From Amphritea sp. (lineage in GTDB: Bacteria; Pseudomonadota; Gammaproteobacteria; Pseudomonadales; Balneatricaceae), in contig JAOXSA010000104.1 of the NCBI GenBank assembly GCA_025800245.1, positions 1 through 52,909 on the forward strand: a stretch of 52,909 nucleotides of DNA. Reading direction: 5' to 3'. The notes beneath the pieces were generated by a model. The model was not told where the DNA came from. It saw only the letters and a list, made by a program, of their open reading frames with translations, and made no database searches. The translations under genes and the position numbers were made by a program. Numbering within the stretch: position 1 is the first letter of the stretch; every line of letters starts with the position of its first letter. Of this stretch, positions 10,738 to 21,800 are shown in pieces.

Positions 10738-12195
10738 TCAGCCAGCCAGAGCGTCCAGCTTCTGCTTCAGCATGCCCTGCACCTGGCCCGGGTTTGCTTT
10801 GCCCTGAGAGGCCTGCATTACCTTGCCCATGAAGAAACCGATCATTTTGCCGCGTTTCTCTGGCTCTGCATTGACGTACTGATCTACCTGCGGCTGGTTA
10901 GCAGCGATCACTTCATCCACCATCGCTTCGATAGCGCCGGTGTCGGTAACCTGCTTCAGCCCTTTGGCTTCGATTACTTCATCCGCGCTGCTGCCTTCGC
11001 CGGCCCACAGTGCTTCGAAGACCTGCTTGGCGATCTTGCCAGTGATGGTGTTATCGCTGATCCGTTGCAGCAGTCCACCCAGCATCTCTGCCGTTACCGG
11101 CGAGTTGGCGATCTCGGTATCGTTCTGGTTCAGGTGCCTGGATAGCTCGCCCATCACCCAGTTAGCCGCCAGTTTGGCATCGCCCGCTTTATCAGCAACC
11201 GTTTCGAAGTAACTGCCCAGATCGCGATAGGCGGACAGTACCATGGCGTCGTAGTCGCTCAGCTTGAACTGTTCGATAAAGCGCGCCTTACGGGCGTCCG
11301 GCAGTTCTGGCAGGGTGTCGCGCAGCTTGCTGACATACTCGTCATCGATCACGATCGGCAGCAGGTCCGGGCAAGGGAAGTAACGATAGTCGTTGGCCTC
11401 TTCCTTGCTACGCATGGAGCGGGTTTCATCTTTGTTGGCATCATACAGGCGGGTTTCCTGAGTGATGGTGCCGCCGTCTTCCAACAGATCGATCTGACGC
11501 TCAATCTCACCCTTGATTGCTTTTTCGATAAAGCGGAAGGAGTTGATGTTCTTGGTCTCGGTGCGGTTGCCGAACTCTTCTTCACCCTTGTAACGAACGG
11601 AGACGTTACAGTCGCAGCGGAAGGAACCTTCGGCCATGTTGCCGTCGCAGATACCCAGGTTGGTGACGATAGAGTGAATCTTCTTCACGTAAGCAACAGC
11701 TTCTTCAGCGCTGCGCATATCCGGCTCAGATACGATCTCCAGCAGCGGCGTACCGGCCCGGTTCAGGTCGATGCCAGTCATGCTCGGAAACTCTTCGTGC
11801 AGAGATTTACCAGCGTCCTCTTCCAGGTGCGCGCGGGTTACGCCGACACGCTTGGTGGTGCCGTCTTCCAGTTCAATATCGACGTGGCCGATACCCACAA
11901 TCGGGTGAAACAGCTGACTGGTCTGATAGCCTTTCGGCAGATCCGGGTAGAAGTAGTTTTTACGGTCAAACACCGAGGTGTAACCGATCTCAGCATCAAT
12001 CGCCAGACCGAACATCACAGCCATGCGCAGTGCTTCAGTGTTGAATACTGGCAGAGTGCCCGGCAGCGCCAGGTCAACGGCGCAAGCCTGAGTGTTAGGC
12101 TCCGCACCAAAAGCGGTGCTGGCGCCGGAGAAGATTTTGGACTTAGTCGCCAGTTGGGCGTGAATCTCAAGCCCGATGACTGCTTCCCATTCCAT
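10738..12195 (-). CDS. gatB: Asp-tRNA(Asn)/Glu-tRNA(Gln) amidotransferase subunit B
   Basis: 485 residues, the usual GatB length. [15 protein letters not shown], the [11 protein letters not shown] block, [15 protein letters not shown] and the RCDCNVS region are family hallmarks, and the C-terminal 150 residues form the GatB/YqeY tRNA-binding tail ending [16 protein letters not shown]. GatB activates and amidates the misacylated tRNA using ammonia made by GatA. The start at 12195 (GAAGAGG upstream) was chosen; a longer frame would run through the intergenic hairpin. It is the last gene of gatCAB. The pathway implies that the organism lacks GlnRS or AsnRS, or keeps a back-up route. Confidence 0.97.
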   Translation of the reverse strand: MEWEAVIGLEIHAQLATKSKIFSGASTAFGAEPNTQACAVDLALPGTLPVFNTEALRMAVMFGLAIDAEIGYTSVFDRKNYFYPDLPKGYQTSQLFHPIVGIGHVDIELEDGTTKRVGVTRAHLEEDAGKSLHEEFPSMTGIDLNRAGTPLLEIVSEPDMRSAEEAVAYVKKIHSIVTNLGICDGNMAEGSFRCDCNVSVRYKGEEEFGNRTETKNINSFRFIEKAIKGEIERQIDLLEDGGTITQETRLYDANKDETRSMRSKEEANDYRYFPCPDLLPIVIDDEYVSKLRDTLPELPDARKARFIEQFKLSDYDAMVLSAYRDLGSYFETVADKAGDAKLAANWVMGELSRHLNQNDTEIANSPVTAEMLGGLLQRISDNTITGKIAKQVFEALWAGEGSSADEVIEAKGLKQVTDTGAIEAMVDEVIAANQPQVDQYVNAEPEKRGKMIGFFMGKVMQASQGKANPGQVQGMLKQKLDALAG

Positions 12196-12212
12196 TTTAT
12201 AAACCTCTTCAG

Positions 12213-12232
12213 GCCGCAGCATCAGCTGCGGC
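12213..12232 (-). other. Perfect stem-loop between gatA and gatB
   Basis: GCCGCAGC and GCTGCGGC form an uninterrupted 8-bp stem with a four-base loop (TGAT on the transcribed strand). It lies in the 47-base gap between the gatA stop and the gatB start, 10 bases after the stop and just ahead of the gatB ribosome binding site. No T-run follows, so it is not a standard terminator; it may set mRNA stability or gatB translation. Confidence 0.75.
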
Positions 12233-12242
12233 GTTAAATTCT

Positions 12243-13697
12243 TTACGCGTTTACAGGCGATTGTTTGTGCCAATCGGTCGCTTGCTGGAACTGGTGCGCT
12301 GCATTCAGCAGGCGCTCTTCAGCAAAGTAGTTACCGATCATCTGCAGGCCTACAGGCAGGCCGCCCTGAGCAAAACCGCATGGCACCGACATACCTGGCA
12401 TGCCCGCCAGGTTGAGGGAGATAGTAAAGATATCTTCCATGTACATCGCCACCGGGTCGGAGGTTTTCTCGCCCAGTTTAAAGGCCGGATGCGGCGTGGT
12501 CGGGCCCATAATGATGTCTACTTCCTGCAGCGCATTGACGTAATCCTGCTGGATCAGGCGGCGAATCTGCAGTGCTTTCTTGTAGTAAGCATCATAGAAA
12601 CCTTCGGACAGGGCGTAAGTACCTACCATGATACGGCGCTGTACTTCGGCGCCGAAGCCTTCGCCGCGGCTACGCTTGTACAGGTCTTCCAGATCCACCG
12701 GGTTCTCGCAACGGTAGCCGTAGCGAACACCGTCGAAGCGGGACAGGTTCGATGAAGCTTCTGCCGGCGCGATGATGTAATAAGCCGGAATAGCCAGGTG
12801 GGTGTTAGGCAGACTGATCTCTTTAACCGTTGCACCCAGTGCTTCGAACTCTTTAATCGCACACTGAACCTGAGCGGCGATCTCCTGATCGATATCATCG
12901 GAGAAGAACTCTTTCGGCAGACCGATTTTCAGACCGGCCAGGGATTCGTTCAGCTTCAGAGTGTAGTCGGGTACTTCGCGATCCAGACTGGTGGAGTCAC
13001 GCTGATCAAAACCGGCCATCACATTCATCATCATCGCTGCATCTTCTGCAGTGCGCGTCATCGGACCGCCCTGATCCAGTGATGAAGCAAAGGCGATCAT
13101 GCCGTAACGGGATACCCGGCCGTAAGTCGGTTTCAGACCGGTAATGCCGCACAGTGCCGCAGGCTGACGGATTGAACCGCCGGTATCGGTACCGGTTGCA
13201 GCCGGTGCCAGACGACCAGCCACAGCCGCGGCTGAACCGCCGGAAGAACCGCCTGGTACGCGGTCTTTATCCCACGGGTTACGGGATGGACCGTAGAAGC
13301 TGGATTCATTGGAGGAGCCCATCGCGAACTCGTCCATGTTGGTTTTACCCAGCATCACTGCGCCGGCAGCATTAAACTTTTCGATAACCGTCGCATCGTA
13401 CGGGGAGACAAAGTTGTCCAGCATCTTAGATCCGCAGCTGGTACGAACGCCCTGAGTACAGAAAATATCTTTGTGGGCGACCGGCAGGCCGGTAAATGCA
13501 CCAGCTTCGCCAGCAGCCCGGGCCTGATCGGCCGCTTCTGCCTGTGCCAGCGCCTGTTCTTCGGTGACGGAGATGTAGCTGTTCAGCTGGCCATCTTCTG
13601 CTTTGATGCGGTCCAGGTATGCCTGGGTCAGCTCGACGCTGCTGAATTCGCCGGATGACAGCCCCTGCGCCAGTTCGGCAAGTGTTTTCTCAAACAT
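12243..13697 (-). CDS. gatA: Asp/Glu-tRNA amidotransferase subunit A (glutaminase)
   Basis: 484 residues of the amidase-signature family. The Ser-cisSer-Lys catalytic triad is in place: Lys76 (in [10 protein letters not shown]), Ser151 (in [14 protein letters not shown]) and Ser175 (in [14 protein letters not shown]), each three residues earlier than in Staphylococcus aureus GatA. The protein hydrolyses glutamine to supply ammonia to GatB. The start follows the gatC stop by 35 bases and the ending ([11 protein letters not shown]) is typical. It is the middle gene of the operon. Confidence 0.97.
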   Translation of the reverse strand: MFEKTLAELAQGLSSGEFSSVELTQAYLDRIKAEDGQLNSYISVTEEQALAQAEAADQARAAGEAGAFTGLPVAHKDIFCTQGVRTSCGSKMLDNFVSPYDATVIEKFNAAGAVMLGKTNMDEFAMGSSNESSFYGPSRNPWDKDRVPGGSSGGSAAAVAGRLAPAATGTDTGGSIRQPAALCGITGLKPTYGRVSRYGMIAFASSLDQGGPMTRTAEDAAMMMNVMAGFDQRDSTSLDREVPDYTLKLNESLAGLKIGLPKEFFSDDIDQEIAAQVQCAIKEFEALGATVKEISLPNTHLAIPAYYIIAPAEASSNLSRFDGVRYGYRCENPVDLEDLYKRSRGEGFGAEVQRRIMVGTYALSEGFYDAYYKKALQIRRLIQQDYVNALQEVDIIMGPTTPHPAFKLGEKTSDPVAMYMEDIFTISLNLAGMPGMSVPCGFAQGGLPVGLQMIGNYFAEERLLNAAHQFQQATDWHKQSPVNA

Positions 13698-13732
13698 GAT
13701 TATGATGATTCCTTAAACGGGTAGGGGATGAC

Positions 13733-14020
13733 TCATTCAATAACTTTAGGTACCTGGAACAGGCCGGCCTCAACGGCTGGAGCCACTGTTTGCAGGTGGT
13801 CGCGCTGATTACCCTCAGTAACTTCGTCCAGACGCAGGCGTTGTACTGCATCCAGTGGGTGTGCCATCGGGGTTACGTCGGAGGTGTCTACAGCCTGCAT
13901 CTGGTCTACCAGATCAAGGATGCTGGTCAGGTTTTCAGCATATTCCTGAACATCCTGATCGGCGATCTGCAGGCGCGCGAGGTGGGCGATTTTTTCCACA
14001 TCAGAGCGGTCTAGAGCCAT
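13733..14020 (-). CDS. gatC: Asp/Glu-tRNA amidotransferase subunit C
   Basis: 95 residues, normal for GatC, which wraps around the GatA-GatB interface. The N-terminus [13 protein letters not shown], the central [19 protein letters not shown] and the [14 protein letters not shown] segment are characteristic. The ATG at 14020 was preferred over one 40 codons upstream because only the shorter form matches family length. It is the first gene of gatCAB, divergent from mreB across 256 bases. Confidence 0.96.
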   Translation of the reverse strand: MALDRSDVEKIAHLARLQIADQDVQEYAENLTSILDLVDQMQAVDTSDVTPMAHPLDAVQRLRLDEVTEGNQRDHLQTVAPAVEAGLFQVPKVIE

Positions 14021-14191
14021 TATTGGATTCTCACAGATTGGCGATAAATTTTGAGCGAAAACAGTCGTGAATTGCGGACATTGCCGGGCCTTTTTTCGTC
14101 GCTTGTGAGCGTATTTAGAAATGGGGCCGGAAAAGTGCAATTTTTTCCTGTTATTCCTTAAAGAAAGGGCTACGTTAACACATTTGCGGCT

Positions 14192-14220
14192 TGCCCAAAA
14201 TCCCCGCCGTTGCTACAGTG
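14192..14220 (+). promoter_or_regulatory. Sigma-70-type promoter of mreBCD
   Basis: TTGCCC (14192-14197) and TACAGT (14215-14220) are separated by 17 bases, which places the start near 14227 and gives a leader of about 50 bases before mreB. It is the best match in the gatC-mreB gap; the rest of that gap is AT-rich with a T-run at 14225-14231 and no other clear element. Confidence 0.55.
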
Positions 14221-14264
14221 GGCGTTTTTTTATGACTAAGAAAATGTGCGTTTGCACAATTTAG

Positions 14265-15320
<1,056 letters not shown>

Positions 15321-15368
15321 TTTCATGGTCGAAACTGTTCGTCTGATACAGGCGAAGGGATACCCCGT

Positions 15369-15378
15369 AAAGGAGGTG
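15369..15378 (+). promoter_or_regulatory. Near-perfect Shine-Dalgarno of mreC
   Basis: AAAGGAGGTG matches the 16S anti-Shine-Dalgarno over nine bases. Its spacing of 6 bases to ATC at 15383 supports that codon as the mreC start. Confidence 0.85.
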
Positions 15379-15382
15379 TCCC

Positions 15383-16285
15383 ATCGCTAGAATCTTTAAT
15401 AGCGGGTCTTCATGGACCCGTTTTGTCGTTTTACTGATACTGGCCGTGGTGCTGATCGTGCTGGACCTGAAATGGGCCCAGATGAATCAGGCCCGTTCCT
15501 ATCTGTCACTGGTCATAACGCCGCTGCAGTGGGTGGTGGATACGCCGGCGCAGGTTGCCGATGAACTCAGTGATGTACTGGTCACCCGCAAAGAGCTGGT
15601 GGATGAGAACCGTCGCCTGCGTCAGGAAGCGTTACTGCTCAAGCAGCGAGTGCAGCAGGTATCATCTCTGACCGCCGAGAATGTTCGCTTACGTGAGCTG
15701 CTGGCCGGCCGTCAGCGGCTGGAGCAGGACGTAGCACTGACGGAGCTGATCGGGGTTAACCCCGATCCTTTCCAGCATCAGATTATCCTCAACCGGGGCT
15801 CTGAAGATGATGTCTATGTTGGTCAGGCGGTGCTGGATTCCGGCGGTATCATGGGGCAGATTGTCGAGCTGAGCCATTACACCAGCCGGGCAATGCTGAT
15901 TACCGATTCCCGTCATGCTATTCCGGTAGAGGTGAATCGTAACGGTTTCCGTTCGATCGCCCTAGGTAACGGTTCATTCTCTGAGCTGGAGCTGGGCCAT
16001 GTGCCGGATACCGCAGATATCCGGGAAGGTGATCTGCTGGTGTCTTCAGGACTTGGTGGACGTTTCCCGAAAGGGTATCCGGTGGCTAAAGTGACCAGTG
16101 TGAAGCGTGATCCGGGTCAGCCATTCGCGTTGGTTAAAGCGATGCCGACGGCGATGTTGAATAAGAGTCGCCATCTGTTGCTGGTGGATATGCCCCAGGC
16201 GCTGACGCTGCCAGCTGAGCAGGAATCGGCCGGTGAAGGCAAGGTGACGGCAACGTCTGTGGAGGCGGCCGTCAGTGAACAATAA
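15383..16285 (+). CDS. mreC: Rod shape-determining protein MreC, apparent ATC start
   Basis: About 300 residues from 15383. A single N-terminal membrane helix (RFVVLLILAVVLIVLDL, about 13-29) is followed by a coiled coil (about 65-105) and the periplasmic MreC beta domain with GDLLVSSGLGGRFPKGYPVA near 215-235. The first ATG/GTG/TTG in this frame is GTG at 15446, which would cut the membrane helix in half and has no ribosome binding site. Upstream, AAGGAGGTG (15370-15378), a perfect anti-16S match, stands 6 bases before ATC at 15383, with the in-frame stop TAA at 15368. From ATC the product begins xARIFNSGSSWTRF, like other MreC proteins. I therefore call an ATC start; a sequencing error (ATG read as ATC) is the main alternative. 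MreC links MreB filaments to the elongasome. Confidence 0.85.
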   Translation: MARIFNSGSSWTRFVVLLILAVVLIVLDLKWAQMNQARSYLSLVITPLQWVVDTPAQVADELSDVLVTRKELVDENRRLRQEALLLKQRVQQVSSLTAENVRLRELLAGRQRLEQDVALTELIGVNPDPFQHQIILNRGSEDDVYVGQAVLDSGGIMGQIVELSHYTSRAMLITDSRHAIPVEVNRNGFRSIALGNGSFSELELGHVPDTADIREGDLLVSSGLGGRFPKGYPVAKVTSVKRDPGQPFALVKAMPTAMLNKSRHLLLVDMPQALTLPAEQESAGEGKVTATSVEAAVSEQ

Positions 16286-16760
16286 GCGTGGTGGTGGCTC
16301 GATTATTCTGGCGACCTTTCTGGTCGGTTTTATGCTCAGTCAGATGCCATTGCCTCACATGATTGAGTGGTTCCGCCCGGAGTGGGTGATCATGATTCTG
16401 ATTTACTGGGTCATGGCGCTGCCGGAGCGGATCGGTTTGTTTTCTGCAGCAGCTGTGGGGCTGGGGCTGGATCTGATCAAGGGCAGCCCGCTCGGTCTTA
16501 ATGTTATCTCGCTATTAGTTATCAGTTATCTGACGCTGTTGCTTTATAAGCGATTGAGGATGTTCCCGCTGGTACAGCAGGCTGTGATGGTAATGGTGCT
16601 GGTGGGTATTAATCAGTTGCTGTTCAACTGGGTACACGGGTTGCTGGGTACCCGTAATGATAATCTGATTTTCCTTCTTCCCGCTGTCATGAGTGGTCTG
16701 TTCTGGCCATGGTTGTTTGTGTTGCTGCGGGGCTTACGTCGTACTTTCCATGTCACCTGA
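16275..16760 (+). CDS. mreD: Rod shape-determining protein MreD
   Basis: 161 residues with five or so hydrophobic segments filling most of the chain (for example IILATFLVGFMLSQMPLP and NVISLLVISYLTLLLY), as expected for the inner-membrane MreD. The motif FRPEWVIMILIYWVMALPERIG near residue 32 is typical. It starts with GTG at 16275, 11 bases inside the end of mreC, indicating translational coupling. It works with MreB and MreC in the cell-elongation machinery. Confidence 0.93.
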   Translation: MNNKRGGGSIILATFLVGFMLSQMPLPHMIEWFRPEWVIMILIYWVMALPERIGLFSAAAVGLGLDLIKGSPLGLNVISLLVISYLTLLLYKRLRMFPLVQQAVMVMVLVGINQLLFNWVHGLLGTRNDNLIFLLPAVMSGLFWPWLFVLLRGLRRTFHVT

Positions 16761-16778
16761 TTAAGCCGGATACCTGTT

Positions 16779-17369
16779 ATGAGTGATCTGATTCTTGCTT
16801 CTGCATCGCCCCGTCGCTTTGAATTACTGCAGCAGATAGGCGTCAGCTGCACTCGTCGGCCCGTCGATATTCCTGAAATTCAACAGCCTGGTGAAGCGGC
16901 TGAAGTGTTTGTCGAACGGCTGGCACGTGAGAAAGCACAGGCGGGGGTAGCGGTGAGTGACCCCGGAGCTGTTGTGCTGGGATCCGATACGGTGGTGGTG
17001 CTGAACGGCGAAGTAATGGGCAAGCCCAGAGATAAAGCGGATGGAATCCGGATGCTGAAGTCTCTTTCCGATAATAATCATCAGGTTATGACCGCTATTG
17101 CGGTTGCTTGTGGGGAACAAATTCGTGCTACTGTAGTCACTACAGAGGTCCGCTTTCGTTGTTTATCAGATTCAGAATGCGACGCTTACTGGGAAACCGG
17201 TGAGCCACAGGATAAAGCGGGCGGTTATGGCATCCAGGGGCTGGGTGCAGTATTTGTTGCTGATATTTCAGGCAGTTATTCGGCGGTAGTGGGTTTACCT
17301 CTGCTGGAAACTGCTCAGTTGCTGGCCCATCATGGGATTGAGGTTTGGCAGAATGCGTGTAGGGACTGA
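16779..17369 (+). CDS. maf: Maf-family nucleoside triphosphate pyrophosphatase
   Basis: 196 residues. The Maf signature LILASASPRRFELLQQIG is at the N-terminus, LGSDTVVVLNGEVMGKP near 69-85 carries the catalytic acid, and the KAGGYGIQGLGA block near 147 is diagnostic. The family hydrolyses dTTP, UTP and modified pyrimidine triphosphates (the YhdE type) to monophosphates. It lies 19 bases after mreD and 2 bases before rng, in the widely conserved mre-maf-rng order. Confidence 0.94.
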   Translation: MSDLILASASPRRFELLQQIGVSCTRRPVDIPEIQQPGEAAEVFVERLAREKAQAGVAVSDPGAVVLGSDTVVVLNGEVMGKPRDKADGIRMLKSLSDNNHQVMTAIAVACGEQIRATVVTTEVRFRCLSDSECDAYWETGEPQDKAGGYGIQGLGAVFVADISGSYSAVVGLPLLETAQLLAHHGIEVWQNACRD

Positions 17370-17371
17370 GC

Positions 17372-18850
17372 ATGAGTGAAGAGATTCTGATCAACTTTAC
17401 CCCGATCGAGACCCGGGTTGCCGTGATTGAAAACGGTATGCCGCAGGAGATCTATATTGAGCGGGCTGAGCGGCGCGGTATTGTTGGCAATATCTACAAA
17501 GGTAAGGTTGTACGGGTGTTGCCGGGAATGCAGGCGGCCTTCGTGGATATTGGTCTCGAACGGGCGGCTTTTATTCATGTGGATGAACTGCAACAACCGA
17601 AAGATGAAGACGACAACGGTAAGGGCAGTTACGCCATTAACCGACTCCTGAGAGAAGGTCAGTCTCTGGTGGTGCAGGTTACCAAGGACCCGATTGGTAC
17701 CAAAGGTGCTCGGCTGACGACCAATCTCTCTATCCCATCCCGCTATCTTGTGTATATGCCGGGTAATGAGCATATCGGTATCTCCCAGCGTATTGAGGAC
17801 AGCGAAGAGCGTGATCGTCTGCGGGGGATGGTTGAATCGGTGGTTGCCGAACTGGATGATCAGGAAACCAATGTCGGTGGCTTTATTCTGCGTACAGTAT
17901 CGGAAGGTGTTTCAGAATCTGAACTGAAGCAGGATGTGGTATTTCTGTGTCGTCTCTGGGAATCCATTGCCAGAAAGATTAAGGAGTTTTCTGCTCCTTC
18001 CTGTATCTACGAGGACCTGCCGCTGAATATGCGGGCGCTTCGGGATATGGCGCATTCCGGTGTTGAGCGAATCCGTATTGATTCCAAAGAGACATTTCAG
18101 AAGTCGAAAGAGTTTGCGACGGCGCTGGTACCAGAGATTGATACTATCCTGGAGTACTATCCGGGTGAGCGGCCAATCTTCGATCTCTATAATATTGAAG
18201 AAGAGATTCAGAAGGCACTGGGTCGCAAGGTTGAACTGAAATCCGGCGGCTATCTGATCTTTGATCAGACTGAAGCGATGACCACTGTGGATATCAATAC
18301 CGGTGCCTATGTCGGACATCGGAATCTGGAAGAGACGATCTTCAAAACCAACCTTGAAGCGGCGACCGCAATTGGCCGGCAACTGCGCCTGCGTAACCTG
18401 GGTGGCATCATCATTATCGACTTTATCGATATGGCCGATGAGGATCATCAGCGTCAGGTATTACGCACTCTGGAACGGGTACTGGAACGGGATCATGTTA
18501 AGTGTAAGGTGACCGGTGTATCTGAGCTGGGCCTTGTCGAAATGACCCGTAAGCGGACCCGGGAAAGTCTTGAGCATGTGCTGTGTGAACCCTGTAGCCA
18601 CTGTCAGGGTCGCGGCTCAATTAAAACGCCGGAAACTGTCTGCTACGAAATTTTCCGTGAGATCCTGCGTCAGCATCGTGCATACGATACCGATTCTTAT
18701 CTGGTACTGGCAGCTGAGCGGGTTGTTGAGATGCTGCTGGATGATGCATCTGATCATGTCGCGGAACTGGAGGCCTTTATTGGAAAGACGATTCGATTCC
18801 AGGTTGAGCCGATGTATGGCCCGGAACAGTTTGATGTTGTGCTGCGATAA
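17372..18850 (+). CDS. rng: Ribonuclease G
   Basis: 492 residues, the length of E. coli RNase G rather than the longer RNase E. An S1 RNA-binding domain spans about 38-128 (GNIYKGKVVRVLPGMQAAFV), catalytic acidic residues lie in MTTVDINTGAYVG near 303 and IIIIDFIDMADEDH near 346, and the CEPCSHCQGRG zinc-link motif near 406-416 is present. It processes the 5' end of 16S rRNA and degrades selected mRNAs. It is a member of the mre-maf-rng-yhdP operon. Confidence 0.97.
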   Translation: MSEEILINFTPIETRVAVIENGMPQEIYIERAERRGIVGNIYKGKVVRVLPGMQAAFVDIGLERAAFIHVDELQQPKDEDDNGKGSYAINRLLREGQSLVVQVTKDPIGTKGARLTTNLSIPSRYLVYMPGNEHIGISQRIEDSEERDRLRGMVESVVAELDDQETNVGGFILRTVSEGVSESELKQDVVFLCRLWESIARKIKEFSAPSCIYEDLPLNMRALRDMAHSGVERIRIDSKETFQKSKEFATALVPEIDTILEYYPGERPIFDLYNIEEEIQKALGRKVELKSGGYLIFDQTEAMTTVDINTGAYVGHRNLEETIFKTNLEAATAIGRQLRLRNLGGIIIIDFIDMADEDHQRQVLRTLERVLERDHVKCKVTGVSELGLVEMTRKRTRESLEHVLCEPCSHCQGRGSIKTPETVCYEIFREILRQHRAYDTDSYLVLAAERVVEMLLDDASDHVAELEAFIGKTIRFQVEPMYGPEQFDVVLR

Positions 18851-18898
18851 GCATATGAACCGGTTCTTTTCTCAGAACTGAAGCTGATCGGGTAATAC

Positions 18899-21800
18899 GT
18901 GTCTTCCTCCTCTACAATTCTCCGGGTGCTGGTCCGCTGGTCGGGCTGGGCTCTGGTGATCCTTATTTTGTTGGTGGCGTTGCTGACAGTTGCGTTACGT
19001 CAGCTGCTGCCAGGAATCAGTGAGTATCGCGATGAAATTCAGAGTTATCTGAGCGAGCGGTTACGCACTGAAGTCACTATTGGTGCAATTCATGCCAGTT
19101 GGGAAGGGCGCTATCCTACGCTGCTGATTCAGGATCTGAACATCGCGGATCATCGTTCGCGGGTGGTAGGTCAGGTCAGCTCTGATCAGATAATCCTGGG
19201 GCTGAACCCTGTCAGCTCAGTGATGACAATGCAGCCTGTGCTCAGCAAGGTTGAGATCTGGGCGCTGAAGACCGATCTGAAACTGCGATCTCCAGAGCCC
19301 AAGGCAGAACCGCAGGACGCACCCTCTTTCGATGCAAGTACTGCTGTTGATCCGCTGGCAGCGCTCTGGTTACAGCCCCATATTTTTTTCTATGACAGCG
19401 AGATTGATTTGACGCTGCCTTCCGGAGCAGAGCTGCGGGTGACCAGTGAGCGGATTAACCTCGAAAACAGTACTGGTCAGCACCACTTTATTGGCGAACT
19501 GGAAGTTGAGCATCAGCAGCGGGTGGCTGCTGCTAAGCTGGTTATTGAATCTGACAGTCACCGCTTTGATCCGGCCACGAACAATATCGACTTCTATTTC
19601 AAACTGGCTGGATTTGATAACCATCTGCTGGCCCTGGGGCGGGAAGTGTTACCCCTGCCGATGCAGCTTGAGCAGCTGGAATTCAGTTCGGAATTCTGGG
19701 GTAACTGGTCGGAAGGACGTCTGACAAAACTGCACGGCAGTCTGGAAGCTGACCTGTTTGAGCTTATTCCTGAACAACCCGATCGTCAGAAGCTATTGGT
19801 GCAGGACTTTGCGACTGATTTTGCTCTGCTGCAGCCTGAAACGGGCAACTATCAGCTGCAGTTGCGCGAATTCACCTCTTTACTGAATAACCAGCCACTG
19901 TTGTTGCCGGAACTGATTGTTGATTATCAGCAGGACCGCCTGACTGCGGTATCGTCCCGATACCTGGATCTTGCTCAGTTGAATGCGCTGGCTATTGCCC
20001 AGCCACGATTACCGGCAGAGGTTGTCGAGGCATTACAGCAGGTGGATGTTACCGGTGAGGTGCATAATCTGCAGGTTAGCTGGCCACAGAGCGGCACTGG
20101 GGATTCCCAGGACTGGCTGAATCTGAGCGCCAGAGCGGATCTGCAGCAGCTCAAGGTTGAGGCAGCTTATGGTGCCCCCGGGATGTCTGGTATCGATGGC
20201 CGTCTGGAGCTGGACTATGATGGTCAGGGCATTGTGGGTCGGGTCGACCTGGTGAGCGATAATTTCGGGTTGTTTATCCCTGATATCTATAAAGCAGGCT
20301 GGCAATTCAGCGCCGCCCGGGGTGTTACACATATCCGCTTTGTTGATGATGTACTGCATCTGAGCAGTGAATATGCCCAGCTCAGTAAACCGGGTATTAA
20401 TGCCGATGGCCGCTGGAGTCTCTACCTGCCAATGGATCGTATGCAGGAAAGTGAACTGACGCTACTGATCGGGGTTAAGAATTCTGACGGATCTCTGGCG
20501 CCGGAGCTGATCCCGGACTTTGAAGTGGATCCCGAGATTAAGCGTTGGGTTGAGGCTTCCGTGAAGCAGGGGACCGTGAAACAGGGTGGTTTTCTGCTGC
20601 ATACGGAAACCCGGGATGTACCGACCCGGCAGTCGCCAACGGTACAGATGTTCATGGACATTGACGAGGCAGAAGTCGCCTATGATCCGGGCTGGCCTGC
20701 AGTCAGCAATGCCCGGGCGAATCTGTTGCTGCGTGATCAGGGACTGGAAATCAATGTCCCGGAAGGCCGTATACTGAACAGTAAGATTGGTCATGGCTGG
20801 GTGTATTTGCCACCGGGAGAGCAGGCGTTGAAAGTCATCGGGCATGTCTCTGGTGATGGGGCGGATATCGTAACGACATTGCTGAATAGCCCGGTGATGT
20901 CTTCAGGTGGAGAGGAGTTCAACAGTTGGAAGGTCTCCGGTAACGCGGTAACCAGTCTTGATCTGACAATTCCTTTACAGGGCGGCCAGGAGCCAACGGT
21001 GGATGTTGCCAGTGTGCTGACAGATGCCCGTCTTGTTTCTGAGTCCCGCCAGCTGAACTTCAATTCTGTGAATGGGCGTATCGCCTATCAGAATGCCAGA
21101 GGGCTGTATGCGGAGGCACTGACCGGGACACTGTTCGGGCAACCAATGCAGGCCAGTATTGATACTGTAGGAAGCGGGACAAAACAGCGTATTCGCACCC
21201 GTCTCAATTCATCCGTGGATATGGATACGCTCAGAAAGTGGAGCGGTATCGAGCAGCTTAAACTGGCCAGAGGGCTGCAGAAATATCAGGCTGAGCTGGC
21301 TATATGTACCCGGGCTGATTGTGCTTCTCTGACATTGAAAAGCGACCTGAAAGATACTCAGTTGAGTCTGATGCCGCCGTATAGCAAAGCCAGAGGCTCG
21401 CGGATGCCACTGACTGTTCAGACTGACTTTAATGCGCCCCAGACTATCTATATCTCTCTGGCAGATGATCTTAAGGCACAGTTGCTGGTTGATAACGATG
21501 TGTTCAGGAAAGGGACTCTGGCCTTCGGTACCGCACCTTCACTTCAGAGTAGCACCGGACTCAGTGTTCTGGGTCGTATTCCGCAGCTGGATGTTGAGGC
21601 GCTGATCGATCTGCTACAGCGTGCAGGAGTGTGGGGTGATAACGATAGCCCTGCTTCTACCACTGCTGCGAAGACTGAAGTGCTGGCTGTGAGTGCTGAT
21701 GTGGCTGTCGGAGGACTGAAAATCTCAGGTTATGTCCTGGAGAATGCTTCGCTCCGACTGCGGAGGGAGCCTGCAGGTTGGAATCTCTCGGTAGAGAATC

